A stretch of 64,000 nt of DNA from positions 744,001 through 808,000 of the forward strand of contig LT827128.1 of assembly GCA_900170005.1 (NCBI GenBank). Direction: 5' to 3'. The notes beneath the pieces are model-generated. The model was not told the origin of the DNA, searched no databases, and saw only the letters and a program-made list of their open reading frames with translations. This DNA is from Gordonibacter massiliensis (ex Traore et al. 2017) (GTDB lineage Bacteria > Actinomycetota > Coriobacteriia > Coriobacteriales > Eggerthellaceae). The translations under genes were made by a program, and so were the position numbers. The stretch's first letter is position 1. Every line of letters begins with the position of its first letter. This document shows, in pieces, positions 32,522-40,748 of the stretch.

Positions 32522-33982
32522 GTGGGCATCTACCCACCGGAAGACATAGACCGCGAGGCGGCGGCGAAGCAGCGGGGTGGATGCGGGCGCGGCGAGGCGC
32601 CGCGGGCGCTCGTGCGCGCCGTCGCGCCCGAGAGCCCGGCCGACGATGCGGGGTTCGAGCCCGGCTGCTACGTCACGGCGGTGGACGGGTGTCCGGTGCG
32701 CGACGTCATCGACTGGCGCTGGCTTGCGGCCGACGACGTCATGGAGCTCGGCTACGTCGACCTCGACGGCGACGAGGGCGTCGTGGAGCTCGAGCGCGAG
32801 CCGGGCGAGGACTGGGGCTTCGAGTTCGAGGGCGTGGTGTTCGACGGGGTGAGGCAGTGCCGCAACGCCTGCACGTTCTGCTTCATGCGCCAGCTGCCCG
32901 ACGACATGCGCTCCTCGCTCACCCTGCGCGACGACGACTTCCGCCTGAGCTTCCTCGCCGGCACGTTCGTCACGTTCACCAACCTGAAGCCCGAAGACGA
33001 GCAGCGCATCGTCGAGCAGCGCATCTCGCCCTTGCGCCTGTCGCTGCACGCGGCCGACCCGGAGGTGCGCCGCCGCATGATCGGCCGCCATGCGCAGCAC
33101 GGCATCGACGTGCTGGAGCGGCTGCTGGCGGCCGGCATCGAGTTCCACGCGCAGATCGTGCTTGTGCCCGACCAGAACGACGGCGACGTGCTGGAAGACA
33201 CGCTGGCCTGGGCCTACGCGCGCCCTGGCATCCTGGACGTGTGCATCGTGCCGCTGGGGTTCACGAAGCACCAGAGCGTGTTCGACCGCAGCTTCAACAA
33301 CCCCGAGGCCTCGCGCGCCGTCATGGACCTCGTTGTGCCGTTCCAGCGCCGCGCGCTGGCCGAGCGCGGGAGCATGTGGGCCTTCCCGGCCGACGAGTTC
33401 TACCACAACGCCTACGGGCCCGCGCTGCTAAAGAACCTGCCGCCGGCGGAGCATTACGGCGACTTCGGCATGTTCGAGGACGGCGTGGGCATCATCCGCT
33501 CGTTCGTGGACGACTGGCGTGCGGCCGAGCGCGCGGGCCTCGTCGAGCGGTGCGCCGCGGCCCTGCGCGCGGCCGACAGGCGAGCGTACTACGTGGCCGG
33601 CTGCGCCACGCGCCACTTCCTGGGCCCGCTCATCGAGAACGGCCCGCTGAACGGGCTGCTGGTGCCGCTGTTCGTGGAGAACGACTTCTTCGGCGGCAAC
33701 GTGGACGTGACGGGCCTCCTGTGCGGCTGCGACATGGCCGACGCGGTGCGGGAGCTGCGCCGTCCTGATCGGATCGCGACGGACGGCGGCGACCTCTTCC
33801 TCGTTCCGCGCGTCGTGTTCAACGACAACGCGGTAACGCTCGATGACATGAGTTTGGAGGATATGGAAAAGCGGGCGGGGGTGCGCATGTCCGTGGTATC
33901 CTGTAACGCGTCTGATTATCTCCCGGAGATCATCGACCTGGTCGGGCGCAGCGGCCCGACCCCTGACCAAACCAACCAGTGA
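32522..33982 (+). CDS. DUF512 radical-SAM protein with PDZ-like N-terminus
   Basis: A 486-residue iron-sulfur protein. Residues 30-75 resemble a PDZ domain (VRAVAPESPADDAGFEPGCY). The radical-SAM-type cluster motif CRNACTFC lies near residue 117. The C-terminal half is DUF512, with AYYVAGCATRHFLGPLIEN and a conserved DVTGLLCGCDM. The family is widespread in Gram-positives and cyanobacteria, usually beside der, but has no agreed function. Start is GTG 32522 after GGGAGG. It lies nine bases before der, so they are co-transcribed, probably with plsY and gpsA. Confidence 0.88.
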   Translation: MGIYPPEDIDREAAAKQRGGCGRGEAPRALVRAVAPESPADDAGFEPGCYVTAVDGCPVRDVIDWRWLAADDVMELGYVDLDGDEGVVELEREPGEDWGFEFEGVVFDGVRQCRNACTFCFMRQLPDDMRSSLTLRDDDFRLSFLAGTFVTFTNLKPEDEQRIVEQRISPLRLSLHAADPEVRRRMIGRHAQHGIDVLERLLAAGIEFHAQIVLVPDQNDGDVLEDTLAWAYARPGILDVCIVPLGFTKHQSVFDRSFNNPEASRAVMDLVVPFQRRALAERGSMWAFPADEFYHNAYGPALLKNLPPAEHYGDFGMFEDGVGIIRSFVDDWRAAERAGLVERCAAALRAADRRAYYVAGCATRHFLGPLIENGPLNGLLVPLFVENDFFGGNVDVTGLLCGCDMADAVRELRRPDRIATDGGDLFLVPRVVFNDNAVTLDDMSLEDMEKRAGVRMSVVSCNASDYLPEIIDLVGRSGPTPDQTNQ

Positions 33983-33991
33983 GGTGCCATC

Positions 33992-35305
33992 ATGCCCCTG
34001 CCACTCGTCGCGGTGGTCGGACGGCCGAACGTCGGCAAGTCCACCTTCGTGAACCGCATAGCACAGGCCGACGAGGCCATCGTCCACGAGATGCGCGGCG
34101 TCACGCGCGACCGCTCGTACCATGAAGCCGATTGGAACGGCGTCGAGTTCAAGCTCGTCGACACCGGCGGCATCGAGATGGGCGACGACGACGCCTTCCA
34201 AGGCTCCATCCGCGCGCAGGCCATCGCCGGCGCGAACGAGGCCGACGTCGTCGTTTTCTTGGTTGATGGCAAGACGGGCATCAACGCCGACGACGAGGCC
34301 GTGGCCCGCATCCTGCGCAAGACGAACAAGCCGGTGTTCTTGGTGGTGAACAAGATGGACACCCCGAACCGCACCGACGAGCTGTGGGAGTTCTACCAGC
34401 TGGGCCTGGGCGATCCGTGGCCCGTCTCGTCGCTGCACGGCCACGGCACGGGCGATTTGCTCGACGCGGTGGTGAACGAGCTGCGCGCGGTCGAGCTGCC
34501 CGAGGAAGACGACGAGCCCTCCATCAACGTGGCCATCATCGGCCGTCCGAACGCGGGCAAGTCGTCGCTCACGAACAAGATGACGAACAACGACCGCTCT
34601 ATCGTGTCCGACGTGGCCGGCACCACGCGCGACGCCATCGACACCACCGTGGAGCACGACGGCACCCGCTACACCATCGTGGACACGGCGGGCCTGCGCC
34701 GCAAGAGCCAGATCGACCAGGACGTGGAGTACTACGGCTTCGTGCGCGCCATGCGCGCCATCGACCGCGCCGACGTGGCGCTGCTCGTCATCGACTCCAC
34801 GCTGGGGCTCACCGACCAGGACCAGCGCGTGGCCGGCTACGCCGCCGAGCGCGGCTGCGCCATGGTCATCGTGCTGAACAAGTGGGACCTCGTGGAGGGC
34901 CCCGAGGCCAAGGCCGACATCCGCGAGCGCATCGCCGACCGCATGACGTTCGTGGGATACGCGCCGGTCATCGCCATCTCGGCGCTCACCGGCAAGAAGG
35001 TGGACCGCATCTGGGAGGCCATCGACAAGGCGTACGAGAACTTCAGCCAGACCATCCCCACGAACAAGCTGAACACGTGGCTTTCGGGTATCCGCGAGTC
35101 GGGCCACACGGTGAGCAACGGCAAGGCCGTGCTGCGCATGAAGTACGTCACGCAGACGGGCACGAAGCCGCCGTACTTCACGTTCTTCGTGAACCGCCCC
35201 GACGTGGTGACGGACAACTACGAGCGCTTTTTGGAGAACCGCCTGCGCGAGGCGTTCGATCTCGAGGGCACGCCGGTGAAGCTGAAGTTCAAGAAGAAAG
35301 ACTAG
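33992..35305 (+). CDS. der: ribosome biogenesis GTPase Der (EngA)
   Basis: Der is an essential GTPase for 50S subunit assembly. The 437 residues contain two tandem G domains, each with its own P-loop (GRPNVGKS near residue 9 and GRPNAGKS near 184), DTGG/DTAG G3 motifs and NKMD/NKWD G4 motifs. A C-terminal KH-like domain (TKPPYFTFFVNRPDVVTDNY) follows. Length and layout are canonical. The ATG is nine bases after the DUF512 stop, and plsY follows nine bases later. Confidence 0.97.
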   Translation: MPLPLVAVVGRPNVGKSTFVNRIAQADEAIVHEMRGVTRDRSYHEADWNGVEFKLVDTGGIEMGDDDAFQGSIRAQAIAGANEADVVVFLVDGKTGINADDEAVARILRKTNKPVFLVVNKMDTPNRTDELWEFYQLGLGDPWPVSSLHGHGTGDLLDAVVNELRAVELPEEDDEPSINVAIIGRPNAGKSSLTNKMTNNDRSIVSDVAGTTRDAIDTTVEHDGTRYTIVDTAGLRRKSQIDQDVEYYGFVRAMRAIDRADVALLVIDSTLGLTDQDQRVAGYAAERGCAMVIVLNKWDLVEGPEAKADIRERIADRMTFVGYAPVIAISALTGKKVDRIWEAIDKAYENFSQTIPTNKLNTWLSGIRESGHTVSNGKAVLRMKYVTQTGTKPPYFTFFVNRPDVVTDNYERFLENRLREAFDLEGTPVKLKFKKKD

Positions 35306-35314
35306 GGAGAGGCG

Positions 35315-35995
35315 ATGCAAGATCTGCTGGTTGCCGCCGGGCTGTTCGCGGCGGCGTTCCTCCTGGGCTCCGTGCCGTGGGGCCTCATCATCTCGAAGGT
35401 GTTCTACCACACCGATATCCGCGAGCACGGCTCGGGCAACATCGGCACCACGAACGCCATCCGCACGATGGGCAAGGTGGGCGGCTACGCCGTGTTCGTG
35501 CTCGACTTCAGCAAAGGCCTGCTGTCGGGCTTCCTCGCGTGGGTGTTCGCATGGAACTTCCTGCCGGGCGGCGGGTTCGCGCCCGGCGCGCTCATCAACT
35601 ACGACACCATGCTCGCCGCCGCGTTCCTCGGCTGCGTGTGGGGGCACATCTTCAGCCCGTGGCTGAAGTTCAAGGGCGGCAAGGGCATCGCCGTGGCCGT
35701 GGGCTGCCTGTTCGTGACGTTCGGCTGGGTGGGCGCCTGCTTGGAACTGCTCATATTCATCGTGCTCGTGGTCGCCACGAAGCGCGTGTCCATCGGCTCG
35801 ATCGCCGCGGCGGTGGCGTGCCCGTTCTTCGCGGCCTACTACTTCCTCATCGTCACGTTCGCGCCGCTCGCCTGGTTGTTCTGCACGATCGCGGGCCTGA
35901 CCGTGGTGTGGGCGCACCGCGAGAACATCAAGCGCCTGCGCGCCGGCACCGAGAGCAGGATAGGCGACAAGAAGAAGAAAGAGCACGCTGGTTGA
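35315..35995 (+). CDS. plsY: acyl-phosphate:glycerol-3-phosphate acyltransferase
   Basis: PlsY transfers an acyl chain from acyl-phosphate to glycerol-3-phosphate, the first step of phospholipid synthesis in most Gram-positives. The 226-residue integral membrane protein has five to seven helices and the three loop motifs: GSVPWGLIISK, GSGNIGTTNAIRTMG and FKGGKGIAVAVG, plus AHRENIKRL near the end. It lies between der and gpsA, which makes its substrate. It is slightly longer than many PlsY because of a charged C-terminus (IGDKKKKEHAG). Confidence 0.95.
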   Translation: MQDLLVAAGLFAAAFLLGSVPWGLIISKVFYHTDIREHGSGNIGTTNAIRTMGKVGGYAVFVLDFSKGLLSGFLAWVFAWNFLPGGGFAPGALINYDTMLAAAFLGCVWGHIFSPWLKFKGGKGIAVAVGCLFVTFGWVGACLELLIFIVLVVATKRVSIGSIAAAVACPFFAAYYFLIVTFAPLAWLFCTIAGLTVVWAHRENIKRLRAGTESRIGDKKKKEHAG

Positions 35996-36030
35996 CGCCC
36001 CGCCTGCCGGCGTGGCGCGGACGGGGGGCA

Positions 36031-36133
36031 TAGGGGCGATCTCCTGATCGCCCGTTCCGGCGAAGCCGGAAAAGCAGCCGGGGCTCGCGTTCTCGCGCTG
36101 TGCGCGAGCGGGCGCTCTGGAGAGCGCCCCTAC
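36031..36133. repeat. TAGGGGCGATC-type dispersed repeat, complete copy
   Basis: Begins TAGGGGCGATCTCCTGATCG, continues CCGTTCCGGCGAAGCCGGAAAAGC and ends GGGCGCTCTGGAGAGCGCCC-CTAC. It contains two hairpins and fills most of the 330-base gap between plsY and gpsA. Other copies lie at 43.5, 44.3 and 45.7 kb. Confidence 0.8.
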
Positions 36134-36325
36134 GGAGGTTGCCTTCGTTGCGACGGTGTTGGCGGGTGAGGAATTTCGTTTGCGTTGCGGTGACGTGCGG
36201 TGGGCGAAGGCCTCGCCCGCGATGCGGCGATGCAGGGCGGGTTCTTTCGGGTACCGCCACGACGTGGCGGAGCAAGGGTTTCGCACGTGCCCTGCGGGGC
36301 GATCGACGAGAAGGGACGTGGCGTT

Positions 36326-37327
36326 TTGAAGGTAGCGGTCATCGGAGCGGGATCGTGGGGCACCGCGCTTGCGCAGGTGCTCGCCGGCAACGGGCACGAC
36401 GTGGGGTTGTGGGCGCGCAAGCCGGAGGTGGCGGCTGCGATCAACGCCGAGCACCGCAACCCGCGCTATCTGAGCGACGTCGCGTTGTCCGAGGGCGTCG
36501 CGGCCGCCTCGTCGTACGAGGACGTTTTGCGAGGCGCCCAGGCCGCCGTCATCGTCACCCCGTCGTCCGTCATGCGCGAGGTCGCCGCCACGCTGGCCGA
36601 CGCGGTGGACGCGGACTTCCCGGTGATCGTCTGCTCGAAGGGCGTCGAGGAGGGAAGCGGCCTTCTGCCCGTGGAGGTGTTCGAGGCCGAGATGGGCAAC
36701 GCCGCGCGCCTAGCCGTGCTGTCGGGGCCGAACTTCGCCTCCGAGGTGATCCGGGGCATCCCCACGGGCACCGTGGTGGCCAGCCCCGACGAGGGCACCG
36801 CGACGTTCTTCCAAGAGCTCTTCGCCACCGAGGCCTTCCGCACCTACGCGAGCGACGACGTGATCGGCGTGGAGCTGTGCGCGGCCTTCAAGAACGTCAT
36901 CGCCATCGCGGTGGGCGTGTCCTACGGCATCGGGTACGGCGACAACACGGCGGCCATGCTCATGACGCGCGGCTTGGCCGAGATGAGCCGCCTCGTGGTG
37001 CGCTGCGGCGGCCAGGCCCTCACCTGCATGGGGCTGGCCGGCACGGGCGACCTCGTGGCCACCTGCACCTCCGAGCATTCGCGCAACCGGCGCTTCGGCA
37101 AGATGATCGCCGAGGGCGGCACGCTCGACGATTTCGTCGAGCGGACGCACATGGTGGTGGAGGGGGCGCTCGCTTGCAAGACGCTCGAGACGCTCGCCGA
37201 CGCCTACGGCGTGGAGCTGCCCATCACCGACGTGGTGCGCAGCGTGGTGTGGGAGGGCGCCGACCCGCGCGACGTGGCCAAGACGCTCACGAGCAGGCCC
37301 TTGACCACGGAATTCTACGGGTTGTAG
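36326..37327 (+). CDS. gpsA: NAD(P)H-dependent glycerol-3-phosphate dehydrogenase
   Basis: GpsA reduces dihydroxyacetone phosphate to glycerol-3-phosphate for phospholipids, the substrate of PlsY encoded just upstream. The 333 residues start LKVAVIGAGSWGTALAQVLA, with the nucleotide-binding GAGSWG, then VLSGPNFASEVIRGIPT, CAAFKNVIAIAVGVSYG with the catalytic Lys, and GLAGTGDLVATCTSEHSRNR. I chose TTG 36326, which gives the normal N-terminus and follows GAGAAGGGA; the frame upstream is repeat-derived. A dispersed hairpin repeat separates it from plsY and may affect expression. Confidence 0.92.
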   Translation: MKVAVIGAGSWGTALAQVLAGNGHDVGLWARKPEVAAAINAEHRNPRYLSDVALSEGVAAASSYEDVLRGAQAAVIVTPSSVMREVAATLADAVDADFPVIVCSKGVEEGSGLLPVEVFEAEMGNAARLAVLSGPNFASEVIRGIPTGTVVASPDEGTATFFQELFATEAFRTYASDDVIGVELCAAFKNVIAIAVGVSYGIGYGDNTAAMLMTRGLAEMSRLVVRCGGQALTCMGLAGTGDLVATCTSEHSRNRRFGKMIAEGGTLDDFVERTHMVVEGALACKTLETLADAYGVELPITDVVRSVVWEGADPRDVAKTLTSRPLTTEFYGL

Positions 37328-37357
37328 CGTTCTGCGGGCCTGCTCGACCGCGCCCCG

Positions 37358-38182
37358 CTACGATCCCAGCACGCTCAGCTGGTCCATGCCGCCGGCGCCG
37401 CGGACGGAGCGCACCTTGCGGGCGGTGAAGCGCAGGCGGCGGTAGTCGGCGACCCAGCAGGCGGCCTCGGCGTCCCACAGGTCGGGCTCGCAGGCCTGCT
37501 CGAAATCGTCCAAGATGGCCGCGCGCTCGGCGTCGCGGTACAGGGCCAGGCTCTTCGCGAAGAACTGCTCCGCGAAGCGGCGCAAGCCGGCGCGCCCGCC
37601 CGCGAGCGGGGTGGGGCGGTCGAAGGCATCCATCCGCTCGACTTCGAACCCGGCGATGCCCAACAAGCGGCGGTACGCCGGCTCCTTCGGGAAGCAGAAG
37701 CGTCCCGCGTAGTCGCCGCTGTGCTTGCGCAGCGCCTGCGCGTAGCCTTCCTCGATACGGGCGATGTTGCCGTGCGCGCCCATCTCCGCCACGAGCAGGC
37801 CGCCGTCGGCGAGCGCTCCGGCCACGCTCTTGAGCAGGGCGACCTGGTCGGGCACCCAGTGGAACACGGCGTTCGAGAACGCCACGTCGAACGCGCCCTC
37901 GAACGGCAGCGCGCAGGCGTCGGCCTCGACGAGCCGGGCGTCCGGGTGCGCGCGGCGGGCCTTCTCCAGCATGGCTGCCGAGGAGTCGGCTCCCGTGACG
38001 GCGCCTATCTCGCCGAGCGCGTCCAGGTGCGCCCCCGTGCCGCAGCCCACGTCGAGGATGCGCAGCGGCTCGGCCCCCTCGCCGCGCGCGGCGGCCTCTT
38101 CGCGCACCAGCTGCACCAGCTCCTCGCCGTACGCTCCCACGTAGCCGTGCTGCCCGTTGTAGAGCTCCGCGTCCCATTCCAT
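37358..38182 (-). CDS. class I SAM-dependent methyltransferase
   Basis: A 274-residue methyltransferase with the Rossmann fold of class I enzymes: SAM-binding LRILDVGCGTGAHLDAL near residue 42, an acidic residue at the end of strand 2 (GADSS), and VAFSNAVFHWVPDQVALL as the motif IV-V region. The layout resembles trans-aconitate methyltransferase and ubiquinone/menaquinone-type enzymes, but the substrate cannot be named. Start is ATG 38182, with GAGAGGGG upstream; a longer frame exists but looks non-coding. It is convergent with gpsA, 31 bases apart, and not part of an evident operon. Confidence 0.85.
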   Translation of the reverse strand: MEWDAELYNGQHGYVGAYGEELVQLVREEAAARGEGAEPLRILDVGCGTGAHLDALGEIGAVTGADSSAAMLEKARRAHPDARLVEADACALPFEGAFDVAFSNAVFHWVPDQVALLKSVAGALADGGLLVAEMGAHGNIARIEEGYAQALRKHSGDYAGRFCFPKEPAYRRLLGIAGFEVERMDAFDRPTPLAGGRAGLRRFAEQFFAKSLALYRDAERAAILDDFEQACEPDLWDAEAACWVADYRRLRFTARKVRSVRGAGGMDQLSVLGS

Positions 38183-38510
38183 TGCCGTCCAACCCCTCTC
38201 GTCGCAGCTTCTCGTCTCCGCACCAGTATAGCGCAGGCGCCGGCTTCGGTCGCCGCCGCCGCGCTCCCCGGCCTTCGCCCCGGCCGCTTGCCGGCGGGGC
38301 TCTTTCGCCGGCGGACGGGTGGCACCGCAGACCCGCGTCGAAAGAAAGGCCTGCTCTCCAACGCCCCGGTGACAACGCGATGACCGGGGCCTTACCGAAA
38401 CGGGAATCGCATTGCGCCGCGTCGCCGGGTGGCTTAAGGTACATCTCGTCCCGAAACGACGACCCCCTCCGCCCCGGATGCCGGCGGACCGCAACAGGAA
38501 GGAGCGCGCC

Positions 38511-38900
38511 ATGCCCGAGCTAGCGAACCCGTTCGTCGCGAACGTTCCGCGCACGATGACGAAGCAGGAACTCGTGCAGGCCGTGCGCGTCGAGCTGACC
38601 GGCGAGCTGGAGGCCCAGATGCTCTACGAGGCGCATGCTGCGGCCACCGACGACGAAGTGGCGCGCAAGGTGTTCCTCGACATCGCCGACGAGGAGAAGG
38701 AGCACATGGGCGAGCTGCTCGCGCTGCTCCAGTACCTTGACCCGGCCGAGGCCGGGCACCTGGCGGAAGGCGTGGGCGAAGTCGAGGGCATGATGGCCGA
38801 ACTCGGCATCGACAAGCACGTGGCCGACGACCTCATGGGGTCGTCCATCCGCAATGACACCGGCACCCAGGAGGAGCTGGAGTCGGGAAGGAACGGCTGA
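38511..38900 (+). CDS. ferritin-like protein of the encapsulated-ferritin (EncFtn) type
   Basis: A 129-residue protein whose core (VRVELTGELEAQMLYEAHAA, then VFLDIADEEKEHMGELLALL) has the short two-helix, ExxH-bearing pattern of EncFtn-like and rubrerythrin-type ferroxidases that form iron sites at a subunit interface. The C-terminal 45 residues are acidic and Gly-rich. No encapsulin shell gene and no clear cargo-loading peptide (LTVGSL-like) are in this window, though NDTGTQEELESG could be a degenerate tail. It probably oxidises or stores iron. Start is ATG 38511 after AGGAAGGAG, and the gene stands alone with a strong terminator. Confidence 0.75.
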   Translation: MPELANPFVANVPRTMTKQELVQAVRVELTGELEAQMLYEAHAAATDDEVARKVFLDIADEEKEHMGELLALLQYLDPAEAGHLAEGVGEVEGMMAELGIDKHVADDLMGSSIRNDTGTQEELESGRNG

Positions 38901-39026
38901 CACCCTCCAACCTATTCGAGTGACCCGTCGTCTCGTCTCTCGTGTGAACCCCCCCCTCTCTCTCAAACCTTTCGACGGGCACGTGAGCATGCGCACCTTC
39001 CCCTTCTCCTCAGTGCGCACTGCATG

Positions 39027-39066
39027 GCCCCCCTTCGGACCCCCCATCCGAAGGGGGGCTCTTTTT
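39027..39066 (+). terminator. strong intrinsic terminator after the ferritin-like gene
   Basis: Thirteen-bp perfect stem, GCCCCCCTTCGGA / TCCGAAGGGGGGC, with a seven-base loop, followed by TCTTTTT. Confidence 0.92.
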
Positions 39067-39195
39067 GCGCGCCGCCCACCCCCGTGCGTCGCCGGAAGGC
39101 GTTTCTGATATCCTGTGCGAAGAGATCGGGTGGAGAACGCGCACGGCGGGGACGCGGTCGGCGAATCCGACAGGGCTCGGAGGAGGAGGGTGCTC

Positions 39196-39636
39196 ATGAG
39201 GAAAAGGCTTTTGCTCGTCGCCATGCTGGCCGCGGCGGTGCTGGCGCTTTGCTTGGCAGGTTGCAGCTCGGGAGTCGCGGAGGATCGGGAGGCACCGAAG
39301 GACGTCGAGGGCCTGCCCGCCTGGGCCGACGAGGCCGCCGTCACCGCGCAGGCGCGCGATGCGATCGACCTGTTCGTCGCGGGCGATTACGAGGGTTTGG
39401 CGGCGTTGTTCGGCGATCCCGTGCCGGCTGCCTCCGATTTCGAGAAAGCAGCCCGTGCGGCCCAGGACATCGGCGCGTTCGAGTCGTACGGCGACGTGTC
39501 CTTCGCGCACTACGACGGAGGAGCGAGCGGCGCGGCGGCCATCGTGGTTCAGCTGGCGCATTGCGAGAACGACGACCTGGTCTACTCCGTCGGCATCGCC
39601 GAGGACGGCAAGCTCGTCGGGTTCCGTATCAGCTAA
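39196..39636 (+). CDS. lipoprotein with DUF3887-like domain (first of tandem pair)
   Basis: A 146-residue exported lipoprotein. The signal peptide ends in the lipobox LCLAGC, so Cys near residue 22 is lipidated and holds the protein on the outer face of the membrane. The mature part begins with a flexible linker, then EGLPAWADEAAVTAQARDAI and a compact domain like DUF3887, which is also seen in the next gene and in the PadR-linked membrane protein at 3.5 kb. No enzyme motif is visible. Start is ATG 39196 after AGGAGGAGG. It is 28 bases from its paralogue. Confidence 0.75.
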   Translation: MRKRLLLVAMLAAAVLALCLAGCSSGVAEDREAPKDVEGLPAWADEAAVTAQARDAIDLFVAGDYEGLAALFGDPVPAASDFEKAARAAQDIGAFESYGDVSFAHYDGGASGAAAIVVQLAHCENDDLVYSVGIAEDGKLVGFRIS

Positions 39637-39664
39637 TGGTTCTGGTCAGAGAAGGAGCGGTTTC

Positions 39665-40105
39665 ATGAGGAAGAGGATGCTTGCGGCGGTTGTGCTGGTG
39701 GCGGCGCTGGCGATGCTGGGCTTGGCGGGCTGCGGGTCGAGCTCGTCGGACGAGAATTTCCAGGAGGGCTTGCCCGCCTGGGCCGACGAGGCCGCCATCA
39801 CCGAGCAGGCGCGCGAGATCGTCGACCTGGTGAACGCGCGCGATTTCGGCGAGGTGGCCGCTCGCTGGGACGACGAGAACGTGAGCGCCGAGAAGCTGGA
39901 GCAGAGCCTGGGCGCCGCGCTCGACCAATTCGGCGCGTTCGAGGGCTTCGCGGACGCGAAGTACGGCCAGAGCGAGCCCGACGGGCGCTCGGCCGCCACC
40001 GTCATCCAGCGCGTGGACTACGAGAAACAGAAAGCCCAGTTCAATGTAAGCTTCTACGAGGACGGCTCCCTTGCCGGCCTGTACGTGTACCGGCTGCAAG
40101 ACTGA
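39665..40105 (+). CDS. lipoprotein with DUF3887-like domain (second of tandem pair)
   Basis: A 146-residue paralogue of the preceding gene, with lipobox LGLAGC and nearly the same motif GLPAWADEAAITEQAREIVD directly after the linker. The C-terminal part (VDYEKQKAQFNVSFYEDGSL) is the last strand-rich region of the domain. The pair looks like a recent tandem duplication followed by divergence. Function is unknown. The ATG at 39665 follows GAGAAGGAGCGG. The two probably share a transcript. Confidence 0.75.
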   Translation: MRKRMLAAVVLVAALAMLGLAGCGSSSSDENFQEGLPAWADEAAITEQAREIVDLVNARDFGEVAARWDDENVSAEKLEQSLGAALDQFGAFEGFADAKYGQSEPDGRSAATVIQRVDYEKQKAQFNVSFYEDGSLAGLYVYRLQD

Positions 40106-40216
40106 ATGCCCCCGGCTCGCCACGACTGAACGTCCGGATGTTACTACGCGTTGCTTGCGGCAACGGGCAATTCCCTGCACCATGGCGGCAACGACCGAAG
40201 GAGGGAGCTTGCCCTG

Positions 40217-40726
40217 ATGCTCAGCGAGAACATTAAAGCGATCAGAAAATCGAAAGGCCTCTCGCAAGAGGAGCTTGCCGTCAAGCTGAACGTGGTGCGG
40301 CAGACGGTCTCCAAATGGGAGCAGGGTTTGTCGGTTCCCGATTCCGACCTGCTGATCTCCCTATCGGAGGCGCTTGGAACACCCGCGAGCGCGCTGCTGG
40401 GAGAAACCGCAGCGCCCACGAAAGCCGACGACGTAAAAGCGATTGCCGAGAAACTGGAGACGGTGAGCTTGCAGCTTGCGCGAAGGAGGCTTGCGGTGCG
40501 AAAGGCGCTTCGCTGGCTGCTGATCGCGTCGTGCACGCTCGTCGTGGCGATGTTCGCGATCTTGGTTGTGTTGAACAGCCCTTACTTGGGTTGGAACTAC
40601 CACGATCCTGAAACCGCCGTGGCGGGAGCGGCCTTCCACGCGTTCGAATGGCTGTTCGTGAGGTCGGCGCCGATCGCCCTCGCGGGGGCGATCGTTGGGA
40701 TTATCCTGACGCGAAAAAGGGCATGA
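40217..40726 (+). CDS. XRE-family HTH regulator with membrane C-terminus (40.2 kb)
   Basis: A 169-residue regulator. The N-terminal Cro/C1-type HTH (NIKAIRKSKGLSQEELAVKL, VRQTVSKWEQGLSVPDSDLL) is followed by a coiled-coil linker and two transmembrane helices (about 100-120 and 143-162). Membrane-tethered XRE regulators of this kind are common in Firmicutes and Coriobacteria and often sense envelope signals, but no target is seen here. Start is ATG 40217, ten bases after GGAGGGAG. The gene is convergent with the VanZ-RDD-NnrE gene. Confidence 0.85.
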   Translation: MLSENIKAIRKSKGLSQEELAVKLNVVRQTVSKWEQGLSVPDSDLLISLSEALGTPASALLGETAAPTKADDVKAIAEKLETVSLQLARRRLAVRKALRWLLIASCTLVVAMFAILVVLNSPYLGWNYHDPETAVAGAAFHAFEWLFVRSAPIALAGAIVGIILTRKRA

Positions 40727-40748
40727 GGCCGTTCCGGGTCGTTCGCTT

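Noticed and set aside
33428-36454. 1008-residue minus-strand open frame opposite der and plsY
   Set aside because: It spans three genes and a hairpin repeat on the other strand, with low-complexity composition; a shadow of GC-biased coding DNA.
38945-38955. C-rich run as a phase-variable tract
   Set aside because: It lies between a gene stop and a terminator, not within a coding or promoter region, so length change would have no evident effect.
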